Below are positions 29,223 to 38,956 of a stretch of DNA of 64,000 nucleotides, piece by piece (position 1 is the stretch's first letter; every line of letters begins with the position of its first letter). The stretch is taken from assembly GCF_003852525.1 (NCBI RefSeq), contig NZ_QAJL01000001.1, positions 792,983 to 856,982 on the forward strand, given 5' to 3'. A model generated the notes under the pieces. The model searched no databases, had not been told where the DNA came from, and worked only from the letters and a program-made list of their open reading frames with translations. The position numbers were made by a program, and so were the translations under genes. Source of the stretch: Pedobacter sp. KBW06 (GTDB lineage: Bacteria > Bacteroidota > Bacteroidia > Sphingobacteriales > Sphingobacteriaceae).

Positions 29223-29338
29223 TTTTTATTTGAGACCCATGCTAGGCTCAGCTACGCCATTGTATATCTCTATTCATGTTCGTTTGGTTTATGGTTAAAA
29301 TTCTTGTTTGATTCATATTTTCCCTTAACAAGGTTTAG

Positions 29339-30562
29339 CTAATTAGAAATGATGACTATTTTCTTTCTTTCCGGATCTTCTCTTTTGACTTCCAAACGGA
29401 ATTCTATCTTAGCATAGGTAAGGATTCTTAAAGCTTTGGAGGCAGTTAGGTTTCGGTATACTTCCCCATTAAATCGGTTACGTGGCACTTTCCCTTCATA
29501 TTCTATGTCGAAGTTATACCACCTGGAAAACTGATTCATAACGGTATATATACTTGCATTTTCAAATTTGAATAATCCATTTTTCCAAGCCACGGCGGTA
29601 GAAGTATCCACCTTATTGACCTCAATATACTTACCTACTAGTGCCTGTTCTCCTGGAGAAATCGTTTGCTCAAAAACACCTTTACGTCTAACTTTAACCC
29701 GGCCTTCCAACAAAGTTGTTGCAGTAAATTCTTCCTGTTCATAGCTATTGATGTTAAAATGTGTACCTAGTACTTCGACTTCCTGATTTCTAGATTTTAT
29801 AATAAAAGACTGCCCAGGCTCTCCTTTTGACACCTCAAAATAGGCCTCTCCAACTAATTCCACTTTTCGCTCTTTCAAATTAGCCAATGAGGTGGTGTAT
29901 TTTAAGGAAGATGCGGAATTCAACCAAACTTGAGTACCGTCTGGTAATACCACTTTATATTGCCCCCCTGAAGGGGTAGAGATGGTATTGTATAAGGTAG
30001 CCTTATTGTTTTTGGTAATACCATTGGGACTTGGCGTGGCTTCGTATCGCAATTCACCGTTGGCGGTTTTGGTAATGATGAATCCCGCCTGCACAGCGAT
30101 TTTCCCGTTTTCCATGTCGGACAGCTTGATTTGTTTGCCATCTGTCAACGTTAAATAGGCTTTATTTCCACCTGCGCGAATGTCATTCTTGCTCAGATCC
30201 TGAATCAATATGCGATTTCCGGAATTGGCATCCTTATAAAAATAAAAGCCTGTGATCATCATCACCAGAACTGCCACAATTGCAGTTACCTTTTTCCATA
30301 ACTGGAATATATTGTTTTTGTTACTATGAGGCTTTAGTTTTTGCTGCAGTTCTTCCCAGGCTTGTGTACGGCCCGAGCTTTTCATAAACTGCAATCCTGC
30401 GTCAAGTCCACTATCGCTTAGTAAACTTTCAACAAACTCCTGATGTTCAGGATGCTCCTGTAACCAGGATAACAATTCAATTTGCTCATCAATCCCCAAA
30501 TCATTACCTAAGTAACGAAGTATTTGTTCAGCGCGATATAATAAAGGCAGGTCTTCTTGCAT
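29339..30562 (-). CDS. FecR-type anti-sigma factor, PUL1
   Basis: A 407-residue inner-membrane protein: N-terminal cytoplasmic part that holds the sigma factor, one transmembrane helix (VTAIVAVLVMMITGFYF), then periplasmic FecR beta domain (STPSGGQYKVVLPDGTQVWLNSASSL, VELVGEAYFEVSK, VLGTHFNINSY) and a C-terminal DUF4974-like part (YTVMNQFSRWYNFDIEYEG). It should receive the signal from the SusC STN domain. It lies 54 bases after its sigma factor gene. Confidence 0.95.
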   Translation of the reverse strand: MQEDLPLLYRAEQILRYLGNDLGIDEQIELLSWLQEHPEHQEFVESLLSDSGLDAGLQFMKSSGRTQAWEELQQKLKPHSNKNNIFQLWKKVTAIVAVLVMMITGFYFYKDANSGNRILIQDLSKNDIRAGGNKAYLTLTDGKQIKLSDMENGKIAVQAGFIITKTANGELRYEATPSPNGITKNNKATLYNTISTPSGGQYKVVLPDGTQVWLNSASSLKYTTSLANLKERKVELVGEAYFEVSKGEPGQSFIIKSRNQEVEVLGTHFNINSYEQEEFTATTLLEGRVKVRRKGVFEQTISPGEQALVGKYIEVNKVDTSTAVAWKNGLFKFENASIYTVMNQFSRWYNFDIEYEGKVPRNRFNGEVYRNLTASKALRILTYAKIEFRLEVKREDPERKKIVIISN

Positions 30563-30616
30563 ACTATAATGATCCCTTCAGATCAATTAATGATGAAAGA
30601 CTTTGTTCTTTTTTTT

Positions 30617-31210
30617 TTAATTATTATTAAAATGCCGAATAAGTAAGATCAACGTAAGGAAGTTTTCCGGGCTAAGTCTTGTTCTCAGCAACTCTATTGC
30701 CCTTTTTTTTTGTGTTCTAACCGTATTAATAGAGATACCTAACTCATTTGCAATTTCTTGATTTTTCAATCCTTCCAGATACCCCATCTTCGAAATCCTT
30801 CTACATCTTTCAGGAAGAGATTCAATAGCCGCATAAATCTCACCTATCACTTCCGCATGAATCATTTTGTTTAAAACAACGGCTTCCTCAGCGGGTTCAG
30901 GATCTTGAAGACAAATATATTTATTCACTACTTTATCATGCCGCAAATGTTTCAAACAAGCATTTTTAACATTTACATATAAAAAATTGCGGATCTGAAT
31001 AAGGTTCGGGGAAACCCTTTCCCTTTCATCCCAATACCTGATGAAAGCTTCCTGAACGAAATCCCTGGAAACCTCTTTATCATGAATGATCGTCCAGGCA
31101 TAATAAAGTAACCGGTCATAGTAGGATTTGTAAAGAGATTCTAATAACAGCTCTGAAGCGGCTTCTAGTTCTTTTTCATTTACTTTTAACTTAGTTTCAC
31201 CTAAAATCAT
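30617..31210 (-). CDS. ECF RNA polymerase sigma factor, PUL1
   Basis: A 197-residue sigma-70 family member with region 2 (YYDRLLYYAWTIIHDKEVSRDFVQEAFIRYW, core binding and -10 recognition) and region 4 (LEGLKNQEIANELGISINTVRTQ, -35 recognition). It belongs to the FecI-like group that partners FecR proteins. It heads PUL1 and is expected to drive susCD once released. Confidence 0.94.
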   Translation of the reverse strand: MILGETKLKVNEKELEAASELLLESLYKSYYDRLLYYAWTIIHDKEVSRDFVQEAFIRYWDERERVSPNLIQIRNFLYVNVKNACLKHLRHDKVVNKYICLQDPEPAEEAVVLNKMIHAEVIGEIYAAIESLPERCRRISKMGYLEGLKNQEIANELGISINTVRTQKKRAIELLRTRLSPENFLTLILLIRHFNNN

Positions 31211-31338
31211 CGCTTATTGGATTTCCAATTTAAAAGCTAAGATATAACTATGTACCGACCCCGCAAACATAATTATCATTTAACAAGTATAATCGTTCTA
31301 TGTAGATTTGTTTTGACATTATGCCTATATAAAATGAT

Positions 31339-34053
31339 TTAGCCAGGCATCTTTACGGTTATTGCCGGGGCATTAAAACTATCAACAACAATTTTAAAAA
31401 CGCCATGATTTAAAACATACGCCGGAATTTCGATTTTCACAACTTTTTGCTCATAAGGTAAAAGACTAAAGAAGTTATCGGTGTAAAACGCCGGTCTGAT
31501 ACTTCTGCCTTGTCCATCAACCAATCTGAATTGAGTGAAAAAAGAAAGAGAGTTTCCAATATTATGAACTGTTGCCGTAACAATGACTTTATTTGCATCT
31601 GTTTTTTGAGTAGTTTTTAACAACAGTTGTGTCTGCTTTATTTGGTGAAGATCCTGAAATCCTGACACCGCAGGTCCCGTCATAGTCCAAGCTCCTTTAT
31701 AGATATCTTTTGAACGCCAATAAAATGCATCTGACACTTGCTTTCCATGATTATCCCGCAACATCAGTTTGATAAAATGGACTTGAGAAATATTATCAGG
31801 AATGCTAATTTTCAGAACATCTTTAACCAGACCATCCGAAGGAATATCAATTATCTGCTCAAGTTTGGAAATCAATTCACTTTTGATGTTGTAAACCATA
31901 GCAACTAACTGGTATCCTTTAAAAGATTGTCGGTAATCATTATATACAGAAACAGTATTTTTGATGTAATCGAATTGTGGATGCAAAGGTGCTAAGGCAT
32001 TTTGGGAATAATATAGTCCTGCAGTCGGTTCCAGAAACCAATCATAAAACCGGGAAGAAGTCTGGGGCAAAGGACTGTTGTGATACCAAAACAACAACCC
32101 AGCCGCAAAACGATCACCATATCCAAATTTATTGTAATTCCAGACTTCCCAAAGTGCACGGTAATTCATTGCCCCGACAAACTGTGCTTTTCTTGCAAAG
32201 TCCTCAATTGAAGAAGCCTTACCAAACTGTTCAACAGCTTCTCTATATTTTGTTGTCATTTGATGAAAACCTCCCCCGTCCATGTAATTCCACACAGCAG
32301 TGTTTATCGGCCAAAGATCCTTTTGTGGCATCAGATCTTTCAGCGAAGAAAGAATAGGCAAAATCGGAGTGCCGTATTCAGGATTAAAGCCATCAACCCG
32401 GCTACCTCTTTTTGAAGCTGTATTTTCAAAATACTGCATCGGGTTCTCATATTTATAAGGACTCCCGTCGTGAATGCCGCAGCATTCAGATTGCACCTGG
32501 TAGCCTTTTGTTGGATCAAGTGCGTAGATCAGTTCTCTGGCACCTTTTATCTCGGTCGATTCATTAGCCGAAACATAGTAAGCAGATGAGGCATGATTCC
32601 TAATCCGTTTTACTGTGCTAGCCATATTTCTAAAATAAAGTGAGGTGTCAACTGGAAAACGAGTATCCCCTGTAATCCAAAACTCAGACCATACCATAAT
32701 TCCCATTTCATCACAAAGGCGATAAAAATAATCAGATTCAGCAATTCCACCTCCCCACAACCTTAAAAAATTAATACCAGCCTGACGAGTATACCTGAGT
32801 TCAGCATAAGTACGCTTTTCATCATTTCTCAACATCGCCTCTGGCACCCAGTTAGAACCCCGTATAAATACAGGATATCCATTCACAAGAAATCTACGGG
32901 ACTGATCTGGTGTTTGTTGATCGGTACTGATCTCTCTGACACCAAATCGGGAAGTTGAATTGCTGCTGATCCTGCCAGCAATTGTAAACTTCATATCGAG
33001 CGTGTACAACTCCTGCTTTCCTTTATTCAAAGGCCACCATAATTTTGGCCGGGAAATATTTAAACTTGAAAATTCTTCTGGTGTTAAACTGACCATTTTT
33101 CTCTCACCAGCTTTCAACACCACTTTTTTTTCTATATTGATCCCTTCTTCTTTGATATTGCACGACAATACACCAGATCGTAAACTACCTGCTGCATTAT
33201 ACACTTCAACTTTTACACTCGCTCTACAGGAGCTGGTATCTGGCAGAGGTAATTTGGTAATCACAAACGGGTGTTCCAATAAAACATCACCCGTAGCAAA
33301 TAACTCTACATCTTTCCATATTCCTGTATTTCTGTCTCTAATCCCATCCGGGCTGGTAAAGTCCCAGCCTACGGACATCAACATAGAAACATTTCTGCCA
33401 ATTTCACCATCTCCTCCATTAAAATTTTCTCCGACGGCTCCTGGTCTACTTTTTTTAGAATTATTACTGGATCCAGGAACATCTACAGGTTTGACCTTAA
33501 CTGCTAGGGTATTTTTACCCTGGGTATTTGCAAGACGAGTCACATCAAACTGTTGCGAATTAAACATGCCAGCCATATCTCCCAGCTTTTGCCCATTCAT
33601 CCAGATTTCACAGCGATAATTGATTCCATGAAACTTTAACCACAACCTTTTGCCGGCGAATTTTTTCGGAATAGTAAATTGCGTTCTAAACCAGTAATGA
33701 TAAAATTCTACACCTACATCATTGAGATCTGGGATTAGGTTACGCTCTTTTCTATTGTTATCTCCGAAATATGGATCCGGATAAATCTTATTATTAACCA
33801 AGCTGTTTAAAACCGTACCTGGCACACTTGCGGGCATCCAATTGGTCGAATTGTAATTAACAGACGATACCTTCATTTCATTTTCTTTCACTTCGGTAAC
33901 TTTCTTCATTTCCCATTTAACGGGTACATCCACATCAGAAGCGGAGCGGAGGAAAATAGACAATGGAGCAGATCTGTCACTAAGTGTGGCTTTTTGAGCA
34001 TAACCAACCGATGAAACACTACAAAGAAAAATGATCAGTTTTTTTAAACACAT
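31339..34053 (-). CDS. GH2-family exo-glycosidase (beta-glucosaminidase/mannosidase-like)
   Basis: About 904 residues starting at MCLKKLIIFLCSVSSVGYAQ, a signal peptide; the longer open frame upstream lacks protein character. Domains in order: sugar-binding jelly roll (FRTQFTIPKKFAGKRLWLKFHGINYRCEIWMNG), immunoglobulin-like domain, then TIM barrel beginning NGYPVFIRGSNWVPEAM. The acid/base is the Glu in SANES and the nucleophile the Glu in NPEYG. The arrangement resembles exo-beta-glucosaminidases and beta-mannosidases of GH2. Upstream sits a stub of a fecR gene, so it may be the survivor of a larger locus. Confidence 0.88.
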   Translation of the reverse strand: MCLKKLIIFLCSVSSVGYAQKATLSDRSAPLSIFLRSASDVDVPVKWEMKKVTEVKENEMKVSSVNYNSTNWMPASVPGTVLNSLVNNKIYPDPYFGDNNRKERNLIPDLNDVGVEFYHYWFRTQFTIPKKFAGKRLWLKFHGINYRCEIWMNGQKLGDMAGMFNSQQFDVTRLANTQGKNTLAVKVKPVDVPGSSNNSKKSRPGAVGENFNGGDGEIGRNVSMLMSVGWDFTSPDGIRDRNTGIWKDVELFATGDVLLEHPFVITKLPLPDTSSCRASVKVEVYNAAGSLRSGVLSCNIKEEGINIEKKVVLKAGERKMVSLTPEEFSSLNISRPKLWWPLNKGKQELYTLDMKFTIAGRISSNSTSRFGVREISTDQQTPDQSRRFLVNGYPVFIRGSNWVPEAMLRNDEKRTYAELRYTRQAGINFLRLWGGGIAESDYFYRLCDEMGIMVWSEFWITGDTRFPVDTSLYFRNMASTVKRIRNHASSAYYVSANESTEIKGARELIYALDPTKGYQVQSECCGIHDGSPYKYENPMQYFENTASKRGSRVDGFNPEYGTPILPILSSLKDLMPQKDLWPINTAVWNYMDGGGFHQMTTKYREAVEQFGKASSIEDFARKAQFVGAMNYRALWEVWNYNKFGYGDRFAAGLLFWYHNSPLPQTSSRFYDWFLEPTAGLYYSQNALAPLHPQFDYIKNTVSVYNDYRQSFKGYQLVAMVYNIKSELISKLEQIIDIPSDGLVKDVLKISIPDNISQVHFIKLMLRDNHGKQVSDAFYWRSKDIYKGAWTMTGPAVSGFQDLHQIKQTQLLLKTTQKTDANKVIVTATVHNIGNSLSFFTQFRLVDGQGRSIRPAFYTDNFFSLLPYEQKVVKIEIPAYVLNHGVFKIVVDSFNAPAITVKMPG

Positions 34054-34170
34054 AAGTTTATTTTTTTTACAGGAAAGGATATTCCAAATACACCGGTAAT
34101 CCATTGTATATCCTTTTGGGACTGAAGATCCTGGAACATAATAGTTCAGTACACTCGGCTTCATTCAATG

Positions 34171-34290
34171 TCAATTAAAACATCCAGCGGTCAGTGAATT
34201 AATTCTGTCGCTCCTTATAGTTTATACTTGGGCTTACAATAAGAAGTACCACAATGGTATGGCTGACCCTTAGTAGGATAAAAAAATAAA
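34171..34290 (-). pseudogene. fecR 5' stub with its leader
   Basis: Minus-strand codons at 34171-34218 read IRSDRINSLTAGCFN then stop, matching MKNDRINVLIAKYFDG at the start of the PUL3 FecR, with the ATG changed to ATA. The following ~65 bases (34221 on) match the leader of that gene (62475 on) at roughly 78% by eye, including AGAAGTACC and GACCCTTAGTA. It is the remains of a lost sigma/FecR pair upstream of the GH2 gene. The rest of 34291-34573 shows no gene. Confidence 0.6.
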
Positions 34291-34573
34291 AAGAGACCTT
34301 CATTCCACCGGGCATTTCCAGATTACATACTCCCTTTACCCAGCTGTACTCAAAAACCAGCAATGCCCAACAAATCCTTTAAATAACCTTTCTTTCCAGA
34401 GGTAACATAACAACAAAAATCTCATTTATTTTAATAATTAATTCAGCAGAAAAAGGGTGGTATTATCAAATACAAAAGAAACAATTAATTTTGCTAAATC
34501 ATTTTAGTCTAAGTATGTTTGAAAAATACTTCTGCAATTAAAAATCTGAACTAACCAAATTAAATATTGAACC

Positions 34574-35806
34574 ATGCAACAAAAAGCAGCCTTCACTGAC
34601 AGAAAATTTCTTGTCACCCTTGTATTTGTCACATCACTTTTTATGTTCTGGGGCATAGCCATTACCATGGCAGATGTCCTGAACAAACATTTTCAACACA
34701 CCATGAGCCTTTCTAAGTCGCAGTCGGCCTTTGTACAGTTTGCTGTTTTTGGCGCTTATGCGGTAATGGGTATACCTGCAGGCTTATTCATGAAACGTTT
34801 CGGTTATAAAAAAGGCGTACTTTTAGGCTTATCGCTATTTGCTATAGGCGCCTTTCTTTTTGTACCAGCAGCGAACATTTCCTCCTTCGCTTTTTTTGGC
34901 ATCGCCCTGTTCATTGTAGGCTGTGGGTTATCTACACTGGAAACTGTAGCGCATCCGTTCGTAGCCTCATTGGGAGATCAGCGGACCAGCGACCAGCGTA
35001 TCAACTTCGCCCAGTCTTTCAATGCCGTTGGCGCTATGCTGGGCCCGGCTATCGGAAGTTACTTCTTATTGCGTAATAACGTAGAAGGCAGCACAGACTT
35101 AACATCCGTTAAAATTCTGTATGTTGTAATCGGAGTGGTTATTTTATTGGTAGCCGTATCCTTTTCTTTTGTTAAAGTTCCCCCTACCATAGACCCCCAT
35201 GCGGTCGCCGAGGCAGATGCAGCTGCTGTAAACATCGATGTAGCGCCTGACAAAAAACTTTTTGACCATAAACATTTCGTATGGGCTGTGGCCGCACAGT
35301 TCTTTAATGTGGCCGCTCAAGCAGGTACATGGGCGTTTTTTATCAATTATGGCCACGAAAAAATGGGCTTCAGCGATGCTGAGGCTGGAAACTATATGGT
35401 CTTATTTATGGGAATGATGCTTGCCGGACGATTCATCGGAACATTTTTAATGCGTGTAATCGCACCCAATAAATTGCTGGCTATTTTCGCTCTGGGCAAT
35501 ATCCTGATGTGTATTATCGTAGCGCAAAACTTTGGTATGGTATCCTTCATTGCTTTATTGATGATCAATTTCTTTTTTAGTATTATGTTCCCTACCATAT
35601 TTAGTCTGGGCCTTAAAAACCTTGGTGTACGTACCCAGCAGGCCGCCTCATTTTTATCGATGGGTGTAGTAGGCGGAGCGTTTTTCCCTTTTATTATGGG
35701 TGCCGTAGCCGACAAAGCCGGAATTGCAAATGCTTATTATACCCCGATTATCTGTTATATTGTGATTTTCTTATTCGCTTATAAATTTTACAAAGTAAAA
35801 CACTAG
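34574..35806 (+). CDS. FucP-like major facilitator sugar porter
   Basis: A 410-residue inner-membrane protein with about 12 helices. Early features include FVTSLFMFWGIAITMADVLNKHF (helix 1 of the FucP group) and the loop GIPAGLFMKRFGYKKGV between helices 2 and 3. FucP-type symporters import fucose, glucose/galactose or related monosaccharides with protons. It is divergent from the GH2 gene and directly followed by a decayed LacI regulator gene. It probably takes up sugar released by the nearby enzymes. Confidence 0.92.
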   Translation: MQQKAAFTDRKFLVTLVFVTSLFMFWGIAITMADVLNKHFQHTMSLSKSQSAFVQFAVFGAYAVMGIPAGLFMKRFGYKKGVLLGLSLFAIGAFLFVPAANISSFAFFGIALFIVGCGLSTLETVAHPFVASLGDQRTSDQRINFAQSFNAVGAMLGPAIGSYFLLRNNVEGSTDLTSVKILYVVIGVVILLVAVSFSFVKVPPTIDPHAVAEADAAAVNIDVAPDKKLFDHKHFVWAVAAQFFNVAAQAGTWAFFINYGHEKMGFSDAEAGNYMVLFMGMMLAGRFIGTFLMRVIAPNKLLAIFALGNILMCIIVAQNFGMVSFIALLMINFFFSIMFPTIFSLGLKNLGVRTQQAASFLSMGVVGGAFFPFIMGAVADKAGIANAYYTPIICYIVIFLFAYKFYKVKH

Positions 35807-35813
35807 TACCCAC

Positions 35814-36014
35814 ATGGCTAAACTCTCGATTATGGATATTGCACAACTTTGTGCTTAATGGCAGGGCTGAAGAAAAAAAGGTAAGGCATCTATAATCCAT
35901 CCATTACGGCTATTGCGCAGACTGTGAAAGATATTACTCTTAAACTCATTGATATTCCTATTGCAGAAAATGGAGTCTGATGAAAAACCAGTAGAAAAGG
36001 TAATTCTTCAGTAA
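35814..36014 (+). pseudogene. Collapsed LacI-family regulator
   Basis: Three out-of-frame islands in the correct order: MAKLSIMDIAQ (start of the LacI helix-turn-helix), then in another frame NFVLNGRAEEKKVRHL (end of the HTH and hinge), then HPSITAIAQTVKDITLKLIDI (C-terminal core) and finally MESDEKPVEKVILQ before a stop. About 200 bases remain where an intact gene has ~1,000. It starts 8 bases after the sugar porter, so the porter has lost its repressor. Confidence 0.7.
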
Positions 36015-36045
36015 AAAAATAAGTATATCACCTCCCTAAAACTAA

Positions 36046-36077
36046 AATATTCCCGCTAAGAACGCGGGAATATTTTT
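36046..36077. terminator. Bidirectional terminator between converging units
   Basis: AATATTCCCGC and GCGGGAATATT form an 11-bp perfect stem with a 7-base loop, T-run on the plus side and AT-rich on the other. It separates the porter/LacI remnant from the end of PUL2. Confidence 0.85.
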
Positions 36078-36103
36078 ATATTAAGATTTTTTAACCTGGT
36101 ATC

Positions 36104-37255
36104 TTACTTTAACAAGTTCGCACGTTTCAGTTCATCCAGGGCTTCGAATAACATCAAACCACTCAACTGGACAGAACTATCGCTCACCCTACTGTTAGGC
36201 TTACTTGCCCAGTCGGGGCCGAAAGTATTTTCTGGTGTTCTTATCGCTTTAGTATACAAACTATTTCCATTATTTTTAAGGTATTTCACATAAAGTTCAC
36301 GGGTATAATCATCCACTACTCCCCTCAGTACCATCTGTGCCATATACCTGATAAATATTCCCTTGAACAATCCACCATCGCCCGTATTTTCACCCTTCAA
36401 CACGCCTTTAGGAGAAAACTTAACCTGGTCATTCATCACATAATTTACGTTACGGACTGCATCATTCAGGTAAACCTGTTCATTGGTAATTTTGTATAGC
36501 TCCAACCCCGCACCTACCCATGTTCCCTGGTTATAGGTATAGATACTCTCTTCTTTGGTATTGCCATATGCGTCCCATACCACTCCTCTTGAAGATTCTA
36601 CCACATAGGTCTTAAGCCAGGTATAGATCTTTTTGGCCCATACCAGATCGTCCATATTGTTATCCAGCTGGTAAAGCTTTGCCGCAATAATCACCGCCGG
36701 GGCATTAGAACAAGCATTTTTAGAGTCCTTCGAACCAGAAGCCCAGGCAATGCCCCCATTCTTTACATCACTCCAACCCACTTTTATCCAGGTCCAGTAT
36801 TGCCTCGCCATGATTTTATACTTTTCATCCTTAGTAGCGTCATAGGCACGCAAGCATGCAAGTGCCCACCACTCCATATCATCATAAAAAGTATTCCAGT
36901 AAGTATTGCCGTTTTTAACATAGCAGCCGGCAAGCAGGTTATCCATTTTAGTCAGGTACCTCACATCTTTTGTACGGCGATACGCATCGACCAGAATATC
37001 CAGTGCATGGGCATTCCACCAGTAATTAAACCCAGTGTGCCCATCGTTGTTTTGGTTATAATAATTCTGGGTAACAGAATAAAACTGTGCATCTAATGCA
37101 ATCTGCGATTGTTCCGCAGCCTTTGCCCAGTCCACCACTACCGCCGGGATTACTTCCGGAGGTACAACTCCTATTTCCTCTTTATTACAGGAGAATAAGC
37201 AGACCGCTATGGTCATCGTCCCCAATATTTTATATGCTGAAATGATTGATCTCAT
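36104..37255 (-). CDS. GH76-family lipoprotein (alpha-1,6-mannanase type), PUL2
   Basis: A 383-residue lipoprotein (CLFSC, Cys23). Catalytic aspartates are in NTFYDDMEWWALA (D125/D126). Helical-barrel motifs such as TKDVRYLTKMD and NEQVYLNDAVRNVNY are present. It is diverged from the PUL1 GH76, sharing mainly the active-site region. It is the last gene of PUL2, after the SusE-like gene, and probably acts on alpha-mannan at the surface. Confidence 0.92.
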   Translation of the reverse strand: MRSIISAYKILGTMTIAVCLFSCNKEEIGVVPPEVIPAVVVDWAKAAEQSQIALDAQFYSVTQNYYNQNNDGHTGFNYWWNAHALDILVDAYRRTKDVRYLTKMDNLLAGCYVKNGNTYWNTFYDDMEWWALACLRAYDATKDEKYKIMARQYWTWIKVGWSDVKNGGIAWASGSKDSKNACSNAPAVIIAAKLYQLDNNMDDLVWAKKIYTWLKTYVVESSRGVVWDAYGNTKEESIYTYNQGTWVGAGLELYKITNEQVYLNDAVRNVNYVMNDQVKFSPKGVLKGENTGDGGLFKGIFIRYMAQMVLRGVVDDYTRELYVKYLKNNGNSLYTKAIRTPENTFGPDWASKPNSRVSDSSVQLSGLMLFEALDELKRANLLK

Positions 37256-37263
37256 CTGTTTTA

Positions 37264-38388
37264 TTATTTATAAGTGATTACATGTGTATAATCTGCAGAA
37301 GACTGCATTTTAAACGCTACTTCAGTATTGGTGGATTCCACCTGAAATTTATAAGAGAAATCGTACTGGCTGTTATTTACCTCTTTAAGTAAGAAATAAG
37401 TCGGATCCTGATTGACAGTCGGTCTTACATTGTCTTGTTTACTACTACCCCAGTTTTTTGTTACCGATACACCTGCAGCATCCTTTTCAACTACCCTGAA
37501 TTTATAGCGCTCATCTTTACCCCACGACTCCGTTTTCCAGGCATTGTTAAAAGTTGCCTTCCATACACCTGCAGCATCATAAACCAGATTCGCTTTTATG
37601 GTATTATATCCTGAGAACCATAATCCTACCGATACGATCTCAGTTACAACTGCTGAGGCATAATTAAAATCGAGATTAATGCGGTATACCGTTTTAGTTG
37701 TTGCCGGACTATTGGCGGATGCAGCTTCGGTAATCAATGTACCATTTAACACAAAAGTCAAGGGTGTTCCGGTAGTTTTATCTACCATTTTATAAGTACC
37801 CGCATTTAAGGACGTGTAAATTTCAAAGACGCCGTCACCCAACTTTTTAAACTTTAACGCCTTGGTCAAATCCTCTCCTGCCTCTGTCGCTGTTCCCATT
37901 ATGTAAACATCAACAGGGTTATCGGCAAGACCTGCTGGCCTTTTAAGCTCCAGGATACCTACCTGAGAAACAGCCGATACCACGCCTGTATTTGCAACCA
38001 CCCGCCATTTCACTTTACCAGACGCCAGTTCATTAATAGAAGCAGCTTTAGCTATTCTGTTTACGATTTTATGGTTAATGGATAGCTTATTATCTGAGCC
38101 ACTTTGGGCAGACAACTCCTTATACACCGGATTAGAAAAATCACCAGTTTCTTTATCAAACTGAACCTCATAAAAAGACACGGTATAATTGCCAGTTTTT
38201 GCCGCATCCCATTCAAACGTGACTACAGCATTACTCAAAGGGCTTAAATTGATTAGCGTATTGTTTGATGGCGCTAATAGCACAGGAGCGGTAATGGTTG
38301 TATTCACAACATCAACTATTTCCTTCTTACATCCTGAAAATACCGAAAATAGCACCAAACACGCTGAAAAAATATCTATGTTCTTCAT
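37264..38388 (-). CDS. SusE/SusF-like outer-membrane lipoprotein, PUL2
   Basis: A 374-residue lipoprotein (FSGC, Cys20). The N-terminal ~130 residues form an Ig-like SusE domain (PVLLAPSNNTLINLSPLSNAVVTFEWD), followed by two beta domains with starch-binding-module style sequence (VYIMGTATEAGEDLTKALKF; GLWFSGYNTIKANLVYDAAG). Such proteins are surface glycan-binding subunits. It lies 8 bases upstream of the GH76 gene. Confidence 0.87.
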   Translation of the reverse strand: MKNIDIFSACLVLFSVFSGCKKEIVDVVNTTITAPVLLAPSNNTLINLSPLSNAVVTFEWDAAKTGNYTVSFYEVQFDKETGDFSNPVYKELSAQSGSDNKLSINHKIVNRIAKAASINELASGKVKWRVVANTGVVSAVSQVGILELKRPAGLADNPVDVYIMGTATEAGEDLTKALKFKKLGDGVFEIYTSLNAGTYKMVDKTTGTPLTFVLNGTLITEAASANSPATTKTVYRINLDFNYASAVVTEIVSVGLWFSGYNTIKANLVYDAAGVWKATFNNAWKTESWGKDERYKFRVVEKDAAGVSVTKNWGSSKQDNVRPTVNQDPTYFLLKEVNNSQYDFSYKFQVESTNTEVAFKMQSSADYTHVITYK

Positions 38389-38394
38389 ATCAGA

Positions 38395-38925
38395 TTAGTT
38401 AGGGTATGTAAAATATTCCAAAACAGGACCTGAGGAAGGATAGTAGTTGTAAGCATTCCAATATAGTGTACCGAAACTTGCCATTGAACACATGCCATCT
38501 ATATGAAATATTGCATCAACTGGTGCGCCCATAGCCGGAAGATCAGGCTCAACTTTGTAGGGCGTAATTGCAATTCTAACTGTACCGGGTCCACCAATTA
38601 AGAACCGTGGAATACTAAAACTAAATTGTCCCTCATTATAATACACTTCATGGTATTCTGTGTAGCGTTCGTTAAAATCATCGGGGATGGAAGTAACACA
38701 GATATATAGTTTGTGATAGGACCAGGAGTCGGTTGCCCAGACAAGGTCACCAGTCAATTCACTCGTGGTCAATTCTACCTTGGCTACTACATTTGGCACG
38801 GTACGATAGTGATCATCAAAAGTAGTCAGGCCAGGACTAAGGTATTCCTTGTTTCTGAAACTGCTAAACAAAAATACAAATATGATTAGTGTGCTGTATA
38901 TCTTGATTTTATTTAAATTTTTCAT
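38395..38925 (-). CDS. Exported protein of unknown function, PUL2
   Basis: A 176-residue protein with an N-terminal hydrophobic signal (STLIIFVFLFSSF) and no lipobox. The rest is beta-rich, with many Tyr and Trp (WATDSWSYHKLYICV, GTLYWNAYNYYPSSG), suggesting a carbohydrate-binding sandwich. No family recognised. It sits between susD and the SusE-like gene on the same strand and is likely a PUL-specific surface or periplasmic component. Confidence 0.75.
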   Translation of the reverse strand: MKNLNKIKIYSTLIIFVFLFSSFRNKEYLSPGLTTFDDHYRTVPNVVAKVELTTSELTGDLVWATDSWSYHKLYICVTSIPDDFNERYTEYHEVYYNEGQFSFSIPRFLIGGPGTVRIAITPYKVEPDLPAMGAPVDAIFHIDGMCSMASFGTLYWNAYNYYPSSGPVLEYFTYPN

Positions 38926-38956
38926 ATTTTAATTGATTTTTTTATAAAAAAAATGG

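Noticed and set aside
34054..34164. Longer start for the GH2 enzyme.
   Set aside because: The 37 extra residues are not protein-like and would hide the clear signal peptide beginning at 34053.
22568..37255. PUL1 and PUL2 as a recent block duplication, since both carry GH76, SusC, SusD, FecR and sigma.
   Set aside because: The proteins are clearly diverged, PUL2 has extra genes (SusE-like, 176-residue protein), and gap sequences do not match.
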